64,000 nt of DNA from Rhizobium sp. S152 (GCF_030380735.1 NZ_JAUDRZ010000008.1:186001-250000); one strand, 5' to 3'. Numbered from the stretch's first letter, positions 8,156-17,444 are shown. Translations and numbers: made by a program. The notes: generated by a model from the letters alone, not told the origin.

Positions 8156-10372
8156 TTACGCCGCCGCCCTGGCATCAGCATAGGGGTCGAAGCGCCCGTA
8201 GAACGTTTCGCCGTTGGCTGCCATCTCCTTCAAGAGCGCCGTCGGCTTGAAGTGCGGCCCGTAGAGCGAGGCGAGCTTCTCGCACAACGCCACGAAGTTC
8301 TGCACGCCCATGCCGTCAATGTAGGAGAGCACGCCGCCGGTATAGGGGGCAAAGCCGAAGCCGAGGATCGAGCCGACATCGGCCTCGCGCGGATCGGTGA
8401 CGATGCCTTCTTCGATGGTGCGCGCGGCCTCGAGCGCGATGGTAACGAGGAAGCGCTGTTTCAGCACCTCGACATCGATCTCGTCGGCCTTCTTCTGCGG
8501 ATAGAAGGTCTTCAGCTCCGGCCAGAGAGACTTCTTGGCGGGCTTGGCGGGATAATCGTAGAAGCCCTTGCCATTCTTGCGGCCGCGGCGATCGAGTTCG
8601 TCGACCATCCTGTTGATCAGCGCCAGGTGCCTCGGATCGACGGCTGCCTCGCCGAGATCGGCGACGGTTCCCTTCAGGATCTTCTGGCTGAGATCGATCG
8701 CCACCTCGTCGTTGAGCGACAGCGGCCCGACAGGCATGCCGGCCATCTTGGCGGCGTTTTCGATCATCGCCGGCGGCACGCCTTCGATCAGCATGTCATA
8801 GGCTTCGTGGATGTAGCGGAAGACGCAGCGGTTGACGAAGAAGCCGCGCGTGTCGTTGACCACGATCGGCGTCTTCCTGATCGCGGCGACGTAGTCGAGT
8901 GCTACGGCCAGCGCCTTGTCGCCGGTCTCCTTGCCGAGGATCACTTCGGTCAGCATCATCTTTTCGACCGGCGAGAAGAAATGCACGCCGATGAAATCGG
9001 CCGGTCGCTTCGAATTCTTGGCGAGGCCCGAGATCGGCAGGGTCGAGGTGTTGGAGGCGAAGATCGCGCCTTGGGGGAGCACGGCCTCGACAGCCTCGAT
9101 CACCGCCTTCTTGACGTCGCGATCCTCGAAGACCGCCTCGATGACAAGATTGACGTCCGTGAGATCGGTATAATCGGCAGACGGCGTGATGCGCGAGAGA
9201 AGGGCTGCGCCCTCATCCTGCGTCAGGCGACCCTTACCGACTGAGTCCTTCACCAGGCCTTCGGAGACCGACTTCCCCTTAGTCGCGGCTTCCATATCGC
9301 GATCGATGAGGGTGACGGGAATGCCGGCGGCGGCGGTCACATAGGCGATCGACGCCCCCATGAAACCGGCGCCGACGACACCCACCTTCTTCAGCTCCGT
9401 CTTTGCGATGCCGGCGGGGCGGCGGGCCCCTTTGCCGAGCTCCTGCATGGAGATGAAGAGGGAACGGATCATCGAGAATGCTTCGGTGGTCTGCAGCACC
9501 TGCGTGAAGTATCGCTGCTCGATCTTCAGCGCCATATCGAAGGGAACCTGCAGGCCTTCATAGACGCATTTGAGGATGGCAAGCGCGCCGGGATAGTTGC
9601 CCGCTGTTTCGCGGCGCAGGATGGCGGGTGCTGCCGGCCAGAGCTGGGCTGCCGCCGGGGTCCAGATGCCGCCGCCGGGCGCCTTGAAGCCCTTTTCGTC
9701 CCAGGGTGCTACCGGCTTCAGGCCGTCCTTGATCATCTGCTTGGCAGCTGAAATCAGCTGATCCGGCTCGACCACCTGATGGATCAGGTTCATCGCCTTG
9801 GCACGCGAAGCCGTCAGCGACTGGCCCGTGGTCATCATCTGCAGGGCGGACTGGGCATCCGCCAGACGCGCGACACGCTGCGTGCCGCCGGCGCCCGGGA
9901 AGATGCCGACCTTGACCTCGGGCAACGCGATCTTGACCGACTTGGCATTGGAGGCGACGCGGCCGTGGCAGGCGAGCGACATCTCCAGCGCCCCGCCCAT
10001 GCAGGTGCCGTTGATGGCCGAGACCCAGGGTTTGCCCGAGGTTTCCACCTTGCGGAACAGGCCGGTCATGCGGCCGACGAGATCGAAGAGCTTTTGCGAC
10101 GCCGTCGACGGGTCCTTGACCTTCTCCTCGTTGTAGAAGGTGAACATCGCCTTGATCATCGACAGGTCGGCACCGCCGGAGAAGCTCGACTTGCCGGAGG
10201 TGATGACCACGCCCTTGACGGCGCTATCGGCCACTGTCTGGTCTATGATCGCATTCAGTTCGTCCATCACCTCGGAGGTGAAGACGTTCATCGACTTGCC
10301 GGGCATGTCCCAGGTGACAAGGGCAATGCCATCGGCGTCGGTCTCGACGGTGAAATTGGTGTAGGTGGTCAT
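8156..10372 (-). CDS. fadJ: FadJ/FadB-like enoyl-CoA hydratase / 3-hydroxyacyl-CoA dehydrogenase
   Basis: A 738-residue multifunctional beta-oxidation enzyme. The N-terminal crotonase domain (about residues 1-200) shows the two active-site segments NGTCMGGALEMSLACHG and LPEVKVGIFPGAGGTQR, each carrying the expected glutamate. The NAD-binding dehydrogenase domain begins near residue 328 with the Rossmann fingerprint VGAGFMGASIAY. It continues through HFFSPVEKM and NDTRGFFVNR into the C-terminal dehydrogenase domain. It would hydrate 2-enoyl-CoA and oxidise 3-hydroxyacyl-CoA. It is the last gene of a minus-strand operon after an acyl-CoA dehydrogenase and a thiolase, so the pathway is complete apart from acyl-CoA synthetase. 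An AGAGGAAT ribosome binding site precedes the ATG. A repeat element fills the gap to the thiolase gene. Confidence 0.94.
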   Translation of the reverse strand: MTTYTNFTVETDADGIALVTWDMPGKSMNVFTSEVMDELNAIIDQTVADSAVKGVVITSGKSSFSGGADLSMIKAMFTFYNEEKVKDPSTASQKLFDLVGRMTGLFRKVETSGKPWVSAINGTCMGGALEMSLACHGRVASNAKSVKIALPEVKVGIFPGAGGTQRVARLADAQSALQMMTTGQSLTASRAKAMNLIHQVVEPDQLISAAKQMIKDGLKPVAPWDEKGFKAPGGGIWTPAAAQLWPAAPAILRRETAGNYPGALAILKCVYEGLQVPFDMALKIEQRYFTQVLQTTEAFSMIRSLFISMQELGKGARRPAGIAKTELKKVGVVGAGFMGASIAYVTAAAGIPVTLIDRDMEAATKGKSVSEGLVKDSVGKGRLTQDEGAALLSRITPSADYTDLTDVNLVIEAVFEDRDVKKAVIEAVEAVLPQGAIFASNTSTLPISGLAKNSKRPADFIGVHFFSPVEKMMLTEVILGKETGDKALAVALDYVAAIRKTPIVVNDTRGFFVNRCVFRYIHEAYDMLIEGVPPAMIENAAKMAGMPVGPLSLNDEVAIDLSQKILKGTVADLGEAAVDPRHLALINRMVDELDRRGRKNGKGFYDYPAKPAKKSLWPELKTFYPQKKADEIDVEVLKQRFLVTIALEAARTIEEGIVTDPREADVGSILGFGFAPYTGGVLSYIDGMGVQNFVALCEKLASLYGPHFKPTALLKEMAANGETFYGRFDPYADARAAA

Positions 10373-10419
10373 GATGGGATTCCTCTTCCCGTGGAATTCT
10401 CTGTTGTGCGCGGGTTAGC

Positions 10420-10508
10420 CCCTCCCCCTTGTGGGGAGGGGTTGGGGAGGGGAATTTGCCGCAAAAACCCCTCCCGCCTGCCGGCCACCCTCCCCACAAG
10501 GGGGAGGG
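10420..10508. repeat. RIME-like GC-rich inverted repeat, copy 2
   Basis: The 21-bp segment 10420-10440 is the exact reverse complement of 10488-10508, with 47 bp between. Each arm is itself a near palindrome built on CCCTCCCC and GGGGAGGG. The right arm is identical to 2481-2501. It lies between the thiolase and fadJ-like genes, so the operon mRNA should carry a very stable structure here. Confidence 0.78.
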
Positions 10509-10518
10509 TTGAACCCGA

Positions 10519-11727
10519 TCACACCCTCTCGATCACAGTCGCCGTGCCCATGCCGGCGCCGATGCAGAGCGTCACCAGCGCGGTGTTGAGATCGCGGCGT
10601 TCCAGCTCGTCCAGCACGGTGCCCAGGATCATCGCGCCGGTGGCGCCCAGCGGGTGGCCCATGGCAATCGCGCCGCCGTTGACGTTGATCCTGTCGTGGC
10701 TGATGTCGAAGGCCTGCATATAGCGAAGCACCACGGCGGCGAAGGCCTCGTTGAGCTCGAAGAGATCGATATCCGCCAGCGTCATGCCAGTGCGTTTCAG
10801 CAGCTTCTCGGTGACATCGACCGGGCCGGTCAGCATCAGCGCCGGGTCGGAGCCGATATTGGCGAAGGCCTTGATGCGGCCGCGCGGCTTCAGCCCCATG
10901 CTTTCACCGCCCGCCTTGGATCCCAGCAGGACGGCGGCGGCGCCGTCGACGATGCCCGACGAGTTGCCGGCGTGGTGGACATAGTTGATGCGCTCGATCT
11001 CGGGATGCGCCTGGATGCCGACTGCCTCGAAGCCGCCCATCTCGCCGGGCATCTGGAAGGATGGGTTGAGGCCGGCCAATGCCTGCATGTCGGTGCCGGG
11101 GCGCATGTGCTCGTCGTGGGCGAGGATCACGAGGCCGTTCTGATCCTTCACCGGGATCACCGAGTTCTTGAAGTAACCCTTGTCCCAGGAATTGGCTGCC
11201 CGCTTCTGGCTCTCGACGGCATAGGCGTCGACGTCATCGCGGCTGAACCCGTATTTGGTGGCGATGAGATCGGCCGAGACGCCCTGCGGCATGAAATAAG
11301 CAGGGAAGTTGACCGATGGATCCATGAACCAGGCGCCGCCGGACATGCCGAGACCGACGCGCGACATGCTCTCGACACCACCGGCGATCACGATGTCATC
11401 GGCGCCTTGGGCGATCTTGGCGGCACCAAAGTTGACCGCGTCGAGGCCGGACGCGCAGAAGCGGGAGATCTGCATGCCGGGCGCCTTGGTCGAGTAGCCG
11501 GCCTCGAAGGCGGCACCTCGGGGGATGACGGCGCCGGCTTCCATGACCGGATCGACGCAGCCCATGATGATGTCGTCGACGGTTGCGGTATCGAGCCCGT
11601 TGCGGTCGCGCAGCGCCTCCAGCGTCTTGGCGGCAAGGCGCACCGACGGCACCTCGTGCAGCGAACCGTCCTTCTTGCCGCGACCGCGCGGCGTGCGGAC
11701 GTGATCGTAAATGAAAACCTCGGTCAT
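10519..11727 (-). CDS. fadA: Acetyl-CoA C-acyltransferase (thiolase) of beta-oxidation
   Basis: A 402-residue thiolase with all three active-site regions. The nucleophilic cysteine is in ISRFCASGLDAVN (near residue 90). The histidine motif is GGAIAMGHPLGATGAM. The second cysteine is in CIGAGMGTATVIERV at the C-terminus. It would cleave 3-ketoacyl-CoA to acetyl-CoA and a shortened acyl-CoA. Position between the acyl-CoA dehydrogenase and the FadJ-like gene argues for a degradative thiolase rather than a biosynthetic PhaA type, although the two are hard to separate by sequence alone. A GGGAGACGAG ribosome binding site precedes the ATG. Confidence 0.93.
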   Translation of the reverse strand: MTEVFIYDHVRTPRGRGKKDGSLHEVPSVRLAAKTLEALRDRNGLDTATVDDIIMGCVDPVMEAGAVIPRGAAFEAGYSTKAPGMQISRFCASGLDAVNFGAAKIAQGADDIVIAGGVESMSRVGLGMSGGAWFMDPSVNFPAYFMPQGVSADLIATKYGFSRDDVDAYAVESQKRAANSWDKGYFKNSVIPVKDQNGLVILAHDEHMRPGTDMQALAGLNPSFQMPGEMGGFEAVGIQAHPEIERINYVHHAGNSSGIVDGAAAVLLGSKAGGESMGLKPRGRIKAFANIGSDPALMLTGPVDVTEKLLKRTGMTLADIDLFELNEAFAAVVLRYMQAFDISHDRINVNGGAIAMGHPLGATGAMILGTVLDELERRDLNTALVTLCIGAGMGTATVIERV

Positions 11728-11837
11728 AATTCTCGTCTCCCTGGCGGCCCGGGGGCCGTGAATTGTCTCTGCTATCTTCCCTTCTACTCAAAGGGAGCTA
11801 CGAGGGCGCGACGTCCGATAGGCCGCATGTGTGGCCC

Positions 11838-11904
11838 CCTCATCTCCGGCGCAACGGCGTTGCGCCTGACCCTGTGGGCCACCTTCTCCCTGTTGGGGAG
11901 AAGG
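11838..11904. repeat. Intergenic palindrome cluster of a second RIME-like type
   Basis: Two perfect hairpins sit in the gap between the acyl-CoA dehydrogenase and thiolase genes. GGCGCAAC pairs with GTTGCGCC (11848-11866, loop GGC). CCTTCTCCC pairs with GGGAGAAGG (11882-11904, loop TGTTG). The flanking CCCCCTCATCTCC and GAGAAGGGG wording is typical of short rhizobial intergenic elements. It is similar in style to copies 1 and 2 but different in sequence. Confidence 0.62.
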
Positions 11905-11910
11905 GGAACC

Positions 11911-13707
11911 TCAAAACGCCTCGGCGCTCAATGCCATCATCGTTTCCGCGCCGGTCTCGATGCGCGCCTTGCGCAGTGTCGTTTCCGGCATGATCCGCTC
12001 CATGAAGAAGCGGGCGGTGATCAGCTTGTTGCGCAGGAAAGCCTCGCGATCGGTCTCTCCCGCGGCCAGCCCGTCATTGGCGGCCTTGGCCATCTTCGCC
12101 CACATATAGCCGAGAATGACGAGGCCGAAGAGGTGCATGTAGTCGGTCGAGCCGGCGCCGGCATTGTCGGGCTTTGCCATCGCATGCTGCATGAACCACA
12201 TGGTCGCCGCCTGCACGTCGTTCAAGCCCTTCTTCAGGTTCTTGGTGAAGAAGGACATCTGCTCGTCGCTGCGGTTTTCCTCGCAGAAATCGCCGATCTC
12301 CTTGAACAGCGCCATCACTGCGCGGCCGCCATTCTGGCCGAGCTTGCGACCGACGAGGTCGAGCGCCTGGATGCCGTTGGCGCCCTCGTAGATCATCGCG
12401 ATACGGGCATCACGGACATACTGGCTCATGCCCTGCTCTTCGATGTAGCCGTGGCCACCGAAGACCTGCTGGGCCATGACGGCATGATCGAAGCCCTTGT
12501 CGGTCATCACGCCCTTCAGGATCGGGGTGACAAGGCCGAGAATATCGTCGGCCGTCTGCCGTTCCTTCTCGTCCGTCGCGCGGTGGGCGATATCGGATTT
12601 CAGCGCCGTCCAGAGCAGGAAGGCGCGGCCGGCTTCGTTGAACGAGCGGATGGTCATCAGCGTCCGGCGAACATCGGGGTGGACGATGATCGGATCGGCC
12701 TTCTTTTCCGGCGCCTTCGCACCGGACAGCGCCCGGCCCTGGATGCGCTCGCGGGCATACTCGGCGGCGTTCTGGTAGGCGATCTCGGCGATCGCCAAGC
12801 CCTGCAGGCCGACGCTGAGGCGAGCCTCGTTCATCATCACGAACATGGCCGCGAGGCCCTTGTTCTCGGCGCCGATCAGGAAGCCCGTCGCCTCGTCATA
12901 GTTCATCACGCAGGTGGCGTTGCCGTGTATGCCCATCTTGTGCTCGAGCGCGCCGCAGGAGACGCCGTTGCGATCTCCCACAGTACCGCTGGCGCCAACC
13001 ATGAATTTTGGCACGATGAAGAGCGAGATGCCTTTGGTGCCATCGGGCGCGCCCTCGATGCGGGCGAGCACGAGGTGGACGATATTGCCGGACATGTCGT
13101 GTTCGCCGGCGGAAATGAAGATCTTCTGGCCTGATAGCTTGTAGCTGCCGTCCGCCTGCGGGACAGCCTTGGTACGCAGCAACCCGAGATCGGTACCGCA
13201 ATGCGGCTCGGTCAGGTTCATGGTGCCGGACCATTCGCCGGAGACCATCTTCGGCAGATAGGTCGCCTTCTGCTCGTCGGAGCCGTGAACGATGATGGCG
13301 GCGATCGCGCCCTGGGTCAGGCCAGGATACATCATCAGCGACATGTTGGCGGCCGACGTGTATTCGCCGACGGCGGCATGCAGCGTATAGGGCAGACCCT
13401 GTCCGCCGAATTCTTCCGGCACCGCGAGACCGGTCCAGCCGCCCTCGCAATAGGCGTCATAGGCCTGCTTGAAGCCCCTCGGCGTGGACACCGAGCTATC
13501 GTCCTTGCGGGTGCAGCCTTCCTGGTCGCCGGAATAGTTCAGCGGGAAAAGCACCTCCTCGGCGACCTTTGCCGATTCGCCCAAGATCGCCTCGATCATG
13601 TCGGGCGTGGCGTCGGCGAAACCGGGCAGATTGTTGTAACGCTCCAGACCCAGCACATCGTTCAGCACGAAAAGCGTGTCGTTTACCGGGGCCTTGTAGA
13701 CTGGCAT
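11911..13707 (-). CDS. Acyl-CoA dehydrogenase (long form with C-terminal extension)
   Basis: A 598-residue flavoenzyme of the acyl-CoA dehydrogenase superfamily, longer than the usual 380-residue form because of an added C-terminal domain. Typical segments are [20 protein letters not shown], and [19 protein letters not shown], which holds the likely catalytic glutamate. It would use FAD to make the trans-2-enoyl-CoA that the FadJ-like enzyme then hydrates. It is the first gene of the minus-strand beta-oxidation operon, followed by a thiolase and the FadJ-like gene. GGAGGAAT precedes the ATG. A 22-bp palindrome 63 bp upstream of the start is the likely control site. The preferred acyl chain cannot be told from sequence. 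Confidence 0.93.
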   Translation of the reverse strand: MPVYKAPVNDTLFVLNDVLGLERYNNLPGFADATPDMIEAILGESAKVAEEVLFPLNYSGDQEGCTRKDDSSVSTPRGFKQAYDAYCEGGWTGLAVPEEFGGQGLPYTLHAAVGEYTSAANMSLMMYPGLTQGAIAAIIVHGSDEQKATYLPKMVSGEWSGTMNLTEPHCGTDLGLLRTKAVPQADGSYKLSGQKIFISAGEHDMSGNIVHLVLARIEGAPDGTKGISLFIVPKFMVGASGTVGDRNGVSCGALEHKMGIHGNATCVMNYDEATGFLIGAENKGLAAMFVMMNEARLSVGLQGLAIAEIAYQNAAEYARERIQGRALSGAKAPEKKADPIIVHPDVRRTLMTIRSFNEAGRAFLLWTALKSDIAHRATDEKERQTADDILGLVTPILKGVMTDKGFDHAVMAQQVFGGHGYIEEQGMSQYVRDARIAMIYEGANGIQALDLVGRKLGQNGGRAVMALFKEIGDFCEENRSDEQMSFFTKNLKKGLNDVQAATMWFMQHAMAKPDNAGAGSTDYMHLFGLVILGYMWAKMAKAANDGLAAGETDREAFLRNKLITARFFMERIMPETTLRKARIETGAETMMALSAEAF

Positions 13708-13769
13708 CGTTCGAATTCCTCCAATTCGTCAGCCGGGCGGACCGGCCTATGCATGTGTCTTATAAAATA

Positions 13770-13791
13770 TTGACGTTTGCGTAAACGTCAA
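13770..13791. promoter_or_regulatory. Palindromic operator candidate upstream of the beta-oxidation operon
   Basis: TTGACGTTT (13770-13778) and AAACGTCAA (13783-13791) form a perfect 9-bp inverted repeat around GCGT. It lies 63 bp before the acyl-CoA dehydrogenase start, in an otherwise AT-rich promoter region. From memory it resembles operators assigned to MerR-type regulators of acyl-CoA and branched-chain degradation (LiuR-like); that match is unverified. No regulator gene for it is in the window. Confidence 0.6.
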
Positions 13792-13955
13792 ATGATTTTC
13801 ATTTAAAATTTCCGGCGAGTTGGTGATGCCCGCGAGCAGGTCTCCCGGGACAGCAGGCGAGGCGAGAGGACCTGACAGGCAACGTATAATGAGGGCGCTA
13901 TCTTTCCTTATCGCTTGTGTATAAAGGTCTTCGCACCTGAATTCATGGAAGCCTG

Positions 13956-15449
13956 ATGACCTCCACCGCCGCCTTCTTTCGTTCCAGCCTGATCATGCTC
14001 GCCATCGGTGTCCTGTTTCTGCTGGGCATCGTCGGTTCGTCGTTGTGGTTGGTGCACAAGAACAGCCTGTATTCCGACGAGACCGCTCAGCTCCGACGCG
14101 TTCGCAGCTCCATCGTCAACCTGCTGACCACGGTTCAGGACGCCGAGACGGGGCAGCGCGGCTTCCTGCTGTCGAGCGATCCGGCCTATCTCGATCCCTA
14201 CACCAAGGCGCTTGAGCATTTGGCCGAGCGCCGCAAGATATTGAACGACAACGTTTCGCCGCTGCCGAATTACGCAGGTGAACTCGACGCTTTGTCGACG
14301 GCGATCGATGGCAAGATGAACGAGCTTTCGACCACGGTTGCGCTTGCCAAGGAAGGCAAGCTGCAGGAAGCCGTCGCGATCGTCCGCGACGATGCGGGTC
14401 GCGAATACATGGATCAGGTCCGTTCCATCCTTGCTGGCTTCCTGGAAAAGACCGACGACCGGCTGCGGATTCTCGTCGAGGCTCAACTCGGCGCGGCGAG
14501 CAATCTCCAATGGGTTACCCTCGGTGGCGCCGTCGCCATCTTGATCGTACTCGGCGGCGCGATCCTGATCATCGTCCAGCACGTCCAAGATTTGACGAAG
14601 GCGACCGAGGAGGTCGCTCTTTTGAATGTCGGCCTCGAAGAGCGCGTTTCCGAGCGCACCCAGGATCTCATTCGCGCCAACCAGGAGATCCAGAAGTTCG
14701 CCTATATCGTCACCCACGATCTGCGCGCGCCGCTCGTCAATATCATGGGCTTCCTGAGTGAACTCGACACGGCGATGACGGCTGTTTCGGCCTATGTTCT
14801 GGCCGACAACAAAACGCCGAGCGAGGACGAGATACGCGAGGCGCGGCTGGCCGTGCAGGAGGATCTGCCGGAAGCGCTGGGCTTCATTCGCTCCTCGACG
14901 CGCAAGATGGATTCGCTGATCAACGCCATCCTGAAGATTTCCCGCGATGGACGCCGCAAGTTGCAGCCCGATCGCATCGACCTGAAGTCGCTGATCGAGG
15001 GCGCGGCGGCGAACGTCCATCATCAGTTGGCCGAGACCGGCGGTGCCGCCGAGGCCCGTGTTCGCGTCGGTACTATCGTCACCGACCGCTTCTCGCTGGA
15101 CCAGATTTTCGGCAATCTTTTCGACAATGCAGTAAAGTACCAGGCGAAGGACCGGCCGCTGCGTCTCGATGTGGATGCCTATCCGGATGGACCCGGACGT
15201 ATCCGGATCGACGTCAAGGACAATGGCCGCGGCATCGGCCCCCAGGATCGGGAGCGCATATTCGAGCTCTTCCGCAGAGCCGGTGAGCAGGACCAGCGCG
15301 GCGAAGGCATCGGCCTGGCGCATGTGCGCTCGTTAATACGAAATTTGGGCGGCGACATTAATGTCGAGTCAGAACTTGGGCAGGGCAGCACGTTTATCCT
15401 GACATTGCCCACCGACCTCACCAAAATTGTACGGAGTATGGAACTATGA
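13956..15449 (+). CDS. CHASE3-domain sensor histidine kinase
   Basis: A 497-residue membrane kinase. A first membrane helix (about residues 11-32) is followed by a periplasmic CHASE3 domain (about 35-175, with QDAETGQRGFLLSSDPAYL). A second helix (about 187-207) and a coiled-coil linker come next, then the HisKA box with His254 in YIVTHDLRAPLVNIMGFL. The ATPase domain shows an N-box (NLFDNAVKYQ), G1 (DNGRGIGPQDRERIF) and G2 (GEGIGLAHVRSLI). The arrangement resembles kinases that partner with small Rcp1-type regulators. The next gene is such a regulator and overlaps this one by four bases (ATGA). The stimulus is unknown. Confidence 0.92.
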   Translation: MTSTAAFFRSSLIMLAIGVLFLLGIVGSSLWLVHKNSLYSDETAQLRRVRSSIVNLLTTVQDAETGQRGFLLSSDPAYLDPYTKALEHLAERRKILNDNVSPLPNYAGELDALSTAIDGKMNELSTTVALAKEGKLQEAVAIVRDDAGREYMDQVRSILAGFLEKTDDRLRILVEAQLGAASNLQWVTLGGAVAILIVLGGAILIIVQHVQDLTKATEEVALLNVGLEERVSERTQDLIRANQEIQKFAYIVTHDLRAPLVNIMGFLSELDTAMTAVSAYVLADNKTPSEDEIREARLAVQEDLPEALGFIRSSTRKMDSLINAILKISRDGRRKLQPDRIDLKSLIEGAAANVHHQLAETGGAAEARVRVGTIVTDRFSLDQIFGNLFDNAVKYQAKDRPLRLDVDAYPDGPGRIRIDVKDNGRGIGPQDRERIFELFRRAGEQDQRGEGIGLAHVRSLIRNLGGDINVESELGQGSTFILTLPTDLTKIVRSMEL

Positions 15450-15883
15450 AAGCCACAGGCCAGGAAGTCACGATCGTCATGATCGAGGATGATGAGGGCC
15501 ATGCCCGTCTCATCGAGAAGAACGTGCGTCGCGCCGGCGTCAATAACGAGATTGTGCCTTTCACGCTGGGCCATACCGCGCTCGATTATATCCTCGGTCC
15601 GAGCCGCGACGGCGTCGTCAGCAAGGACCGCTATCTGCTGATCCTGCTCGATCTCAATCTCCCTGATATGTCCGGTCTCGATATTCTGGAAAAGATCAAG
15701 AGCAACGAGAATACGCGCCGCATGCCCGTCGTCGTGCTCACCACCACCGATGACGAGCGCGAAATTCAGAAGTGCTATGATCTCGGCGCCAACGTCTATA
15801 TTACCAAGCCGGTCGACTATGATGGCTTCGCAACCGCGATCCGCAACCTCGGCCTGTTCTTCTCCGTCATCCAAGTCCCCTAA
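15446..15883 (+). CDS. Single-domain response regulator (Rcp1/CheY-like)
   Basis: A 145-residue stand-alone receiver domain. The acidic pocket is IEDDEGHARLIEKN. The phosphoacceptor is Asp69 in LILLDLNLPDMSG, and the conserved lysine is in YITKPVDY. The long loop around residues 47-62 (GPSRDGVVSKDRY) is characteristic of Rcp1-type regulators that pair with phytochrome-like or CHASE3 kinases. The start codon overlaps the stop of the kinase gene, so co-translation and partnership are likely. It has no output domain, so it must signal by protein contact, possibly to the third gene of the trio. Confidence 0.9.
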   Translation: MKATGQEVTIVMIEDDEGHARLIEKNVRRAGVNNEIVPFTLGHTALDYILGPSRDGVVSKDRYLLILLDLNLPDMSGLDILEKIKSNENTRRMPVVVLTTTDDEREIQKCYDLGANVYITKPVDYDGFATAIRNLGLFFSVIQVP

Positions 15884-15899
15884 CGAGTAGCCATAATCT

Positions 15900-16922
15900 G
15901 TGCGCATCCTTTACGTCGATGACGATCCGGCCCTAGCCCGCCTTGCAACGCGGGTGCTTGCGCGCAGCGATTTCGAAGTTGTTCATGCCCCGTCGATCGA
16001 GATGGGGCTTGAGCTCTTCGCAAACGAAACATTCGAAGCCATCGTTCTCGATCACTACTTCGAGAATCAGACCGGCCTGAACTTCCTCGAGGCGATCTCC
16101 GAGACCGGCGGACAGACGCCGGTTCTCTATGTCACCGGCTCGAGCGACGCCGACATCGCGATCAAGGCGCTGAAGGGTGGAGCTGCGGATTACGTTGTCA
16201 AGACGGCCACCGAGGACTTCTTCCCGCTTCTCGTCAGCGCCCTAGACCAGGCCCTGCAGAACGCTCGCCTGCGCAGCGAGAAGGCGGAAGCCGATCGCCA
16301 ACTCGTCGTTGCCAAGGAGCGCGCCGAACTGCTGCTCGCGGAAATGAACCACCGCATCGCCAACTCGCTGTCGCTGGTTTCGGCCATGATCCGCATGCAG
16401 ATGCAGATCGCCGGTAGCGAAGAGACGAAAACGGCGCTCAACGAAACGCAGAACCGCATTGCCGCGATCGCCGGCGTGCATCGCAGCCTCTACACTTCCG
16501 AGAATGTCGGCGAGGTGGAACTCGACGTCTATCTCGGGCCGCTCCTCGCCGAGCTTCAGAGCACGACGAGCTTCTCGCGCGCCATCATGCTGCGCTCCGA
16601 TCTCTGCCGCATCGCGACCTCGGCCGACAAGGCGGTTGCGCTCGGCGTCATCCTGATCGAGTTGGTAACCAACGCCATGAAGTACGCCTACCCGGAAGGG
16701 CAGGGCGAGGTGCGCGTGGCGTTGTCGGTTGAGGAAGGTGGGTACTGTTTGCTCTCCGTCGAGGACGACGGCGTCGGCTACCAACCCGCGAGCGGCCCGA
16801 AGGGCACGGGCCTCGGTACGCGTCTCATCAACGCCATGGCCACGACGCTCGGCGCGGAGATTTCCTTCAGCCGCGAGGGTAAGTCTTCGGGCACATTCGT
16901 GATGGTTCGGTGGCGGCAATAA
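15900..16922 (+). CDS. Response regulator fused to a HisKA_2/HWE-type histidine kinase
   Basis: A 340-residue soluble protein. Residues 1-120 form a receiver domain with the acidic pair at DDD and Asp51 in IVLDHYF as phosphoacceptor. A short coiled coil leads to a HisKA_2 type dimerisation box with His151 in AEMNHRIANSLSLV. An ATPase domain follows (ELVTNAMKYAYP, VEDDGVGYQ, GTGLGTRLINAM). It begins with GTG 16 bp after the previous gene. The receiver is presumably charged by the upstream CHASE3 kinase and in turn controls the kinase half. Kinases of this type often act in general stress or light signalling, but no such partner is in the window. Confidence 0.9.
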   Translation: MRILYVDDDPALARLATRVLARSDFEVVHAPSIEMGLELFANETFEAIVLDHYFENQTGLNFLEAISETGGQTPVLYVTGSSDADIAIKALKGGAADYVVKTATEDFFPLLVSALDQALQNARLRSEKAEADRQLVVAKERAELLLAEMNHRIANSLSLVSAMIRMQMQIAGSEETKTALNETQNRIAAIAGVHRSLYTSENVGEVELDVYLGPLLAELQSTTSFSRAIMLRSDLCRIATSADKAVALGVILIELVTNAMKYAYPEGQGEVRVALSVEEGGYCLLSVEDDGVGYQPASGPKGTGLGTRLINAMATTLGAEISFSREGKSSGTFVMVRWRQ

Positions 16923-17057
16923 CCGCCGGGACTATCTGTCCGTACCGCGCCTCCGTTTGCTCGCCGATCAAATTTTCTCTCCGCCGTTTGCTTCTCGCCG
17001 AAGACACGCTAGATTTTGCTGGCTAACCGACGAAATAGCCTGGGAGGAGCGATTTTC

Positions 17058-17429
17058 ATGAGACGGATGTGGCCTGAAGAGTTCAATTCCATCCTGAACG
17101 GTGCCGAGGAGGTTACCCTGGACCTGCCTGCCGTGGTCCACGACGACGGTTCCCGCAGCGAGGCGATCAGCCGCAAGGCGCTCAAGGTTCGCATTCCGAT
17201 GGAGGATTATGAGCGCATCTGGCCTCTGGCTGAAATGCGCTACAGGCTCGATGGAAAGCTGGCCGGCAAGGCAATCACGCTGATCACGACCAATCCGCAC
17301 TATCATCGCTGGCACCCCGCCGATGGCGGCAACGTCGACAATACCGCCGAGAGCGGCCGCCACTACACGACCAAATACGTGGTCGTGCACTTCCTGCTCG
17401 ACGACGTCAGGGAAACGGCGGCGGCCTGA
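17058..17429 (+). CDS. Hypothetical protein, 123 residues
   Basis: A small soluble protein with no signal peptide or membrane segment and no recognised domain. The C-terminal half is rich in His, Tyr and Trp (NPHYHRWHPADGG and GRHYTTKYVVVHFLLDD). The ATG at 17058 was chosen because GGGAGGAG sits 9 bp upstream; an in-frame ATG at 17016 lacks a comparable site. It lies alone between the signalling trio and a convergent PLP enzyme gene. Codon use looks like the neighbours, so it is likely a real gene. No function can be assigned. Confidence 0.7.
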   Translation: MRRMWPEEFNSILNGAEEVTLDLPAVVHDDGSRSEAISRKALKVRIPMEDYERIWPLAEMRYRLDGKLAGKAITLITTNPHYHRWHPADGGNVDNTAESGRHYTTKYVVVHFLLDDVRETAAA

Positions 17430-17444
17430 GCCGCCACGCAGTCC

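Noticed and set aside
10654..13134. Plus-strand frame of 826 codons opposite the thiolase and acyl-CoA dehydrogenase
   Set aside because: It crosses two genes and the repeat between them; the composition is that of an antisense shadow.
13908..15323. Minus-strand 471-codon frame opposite the CHASE3 kinase
   Set aside because: There are no recognisable domains, and all conserved motifs are on the plus strand.
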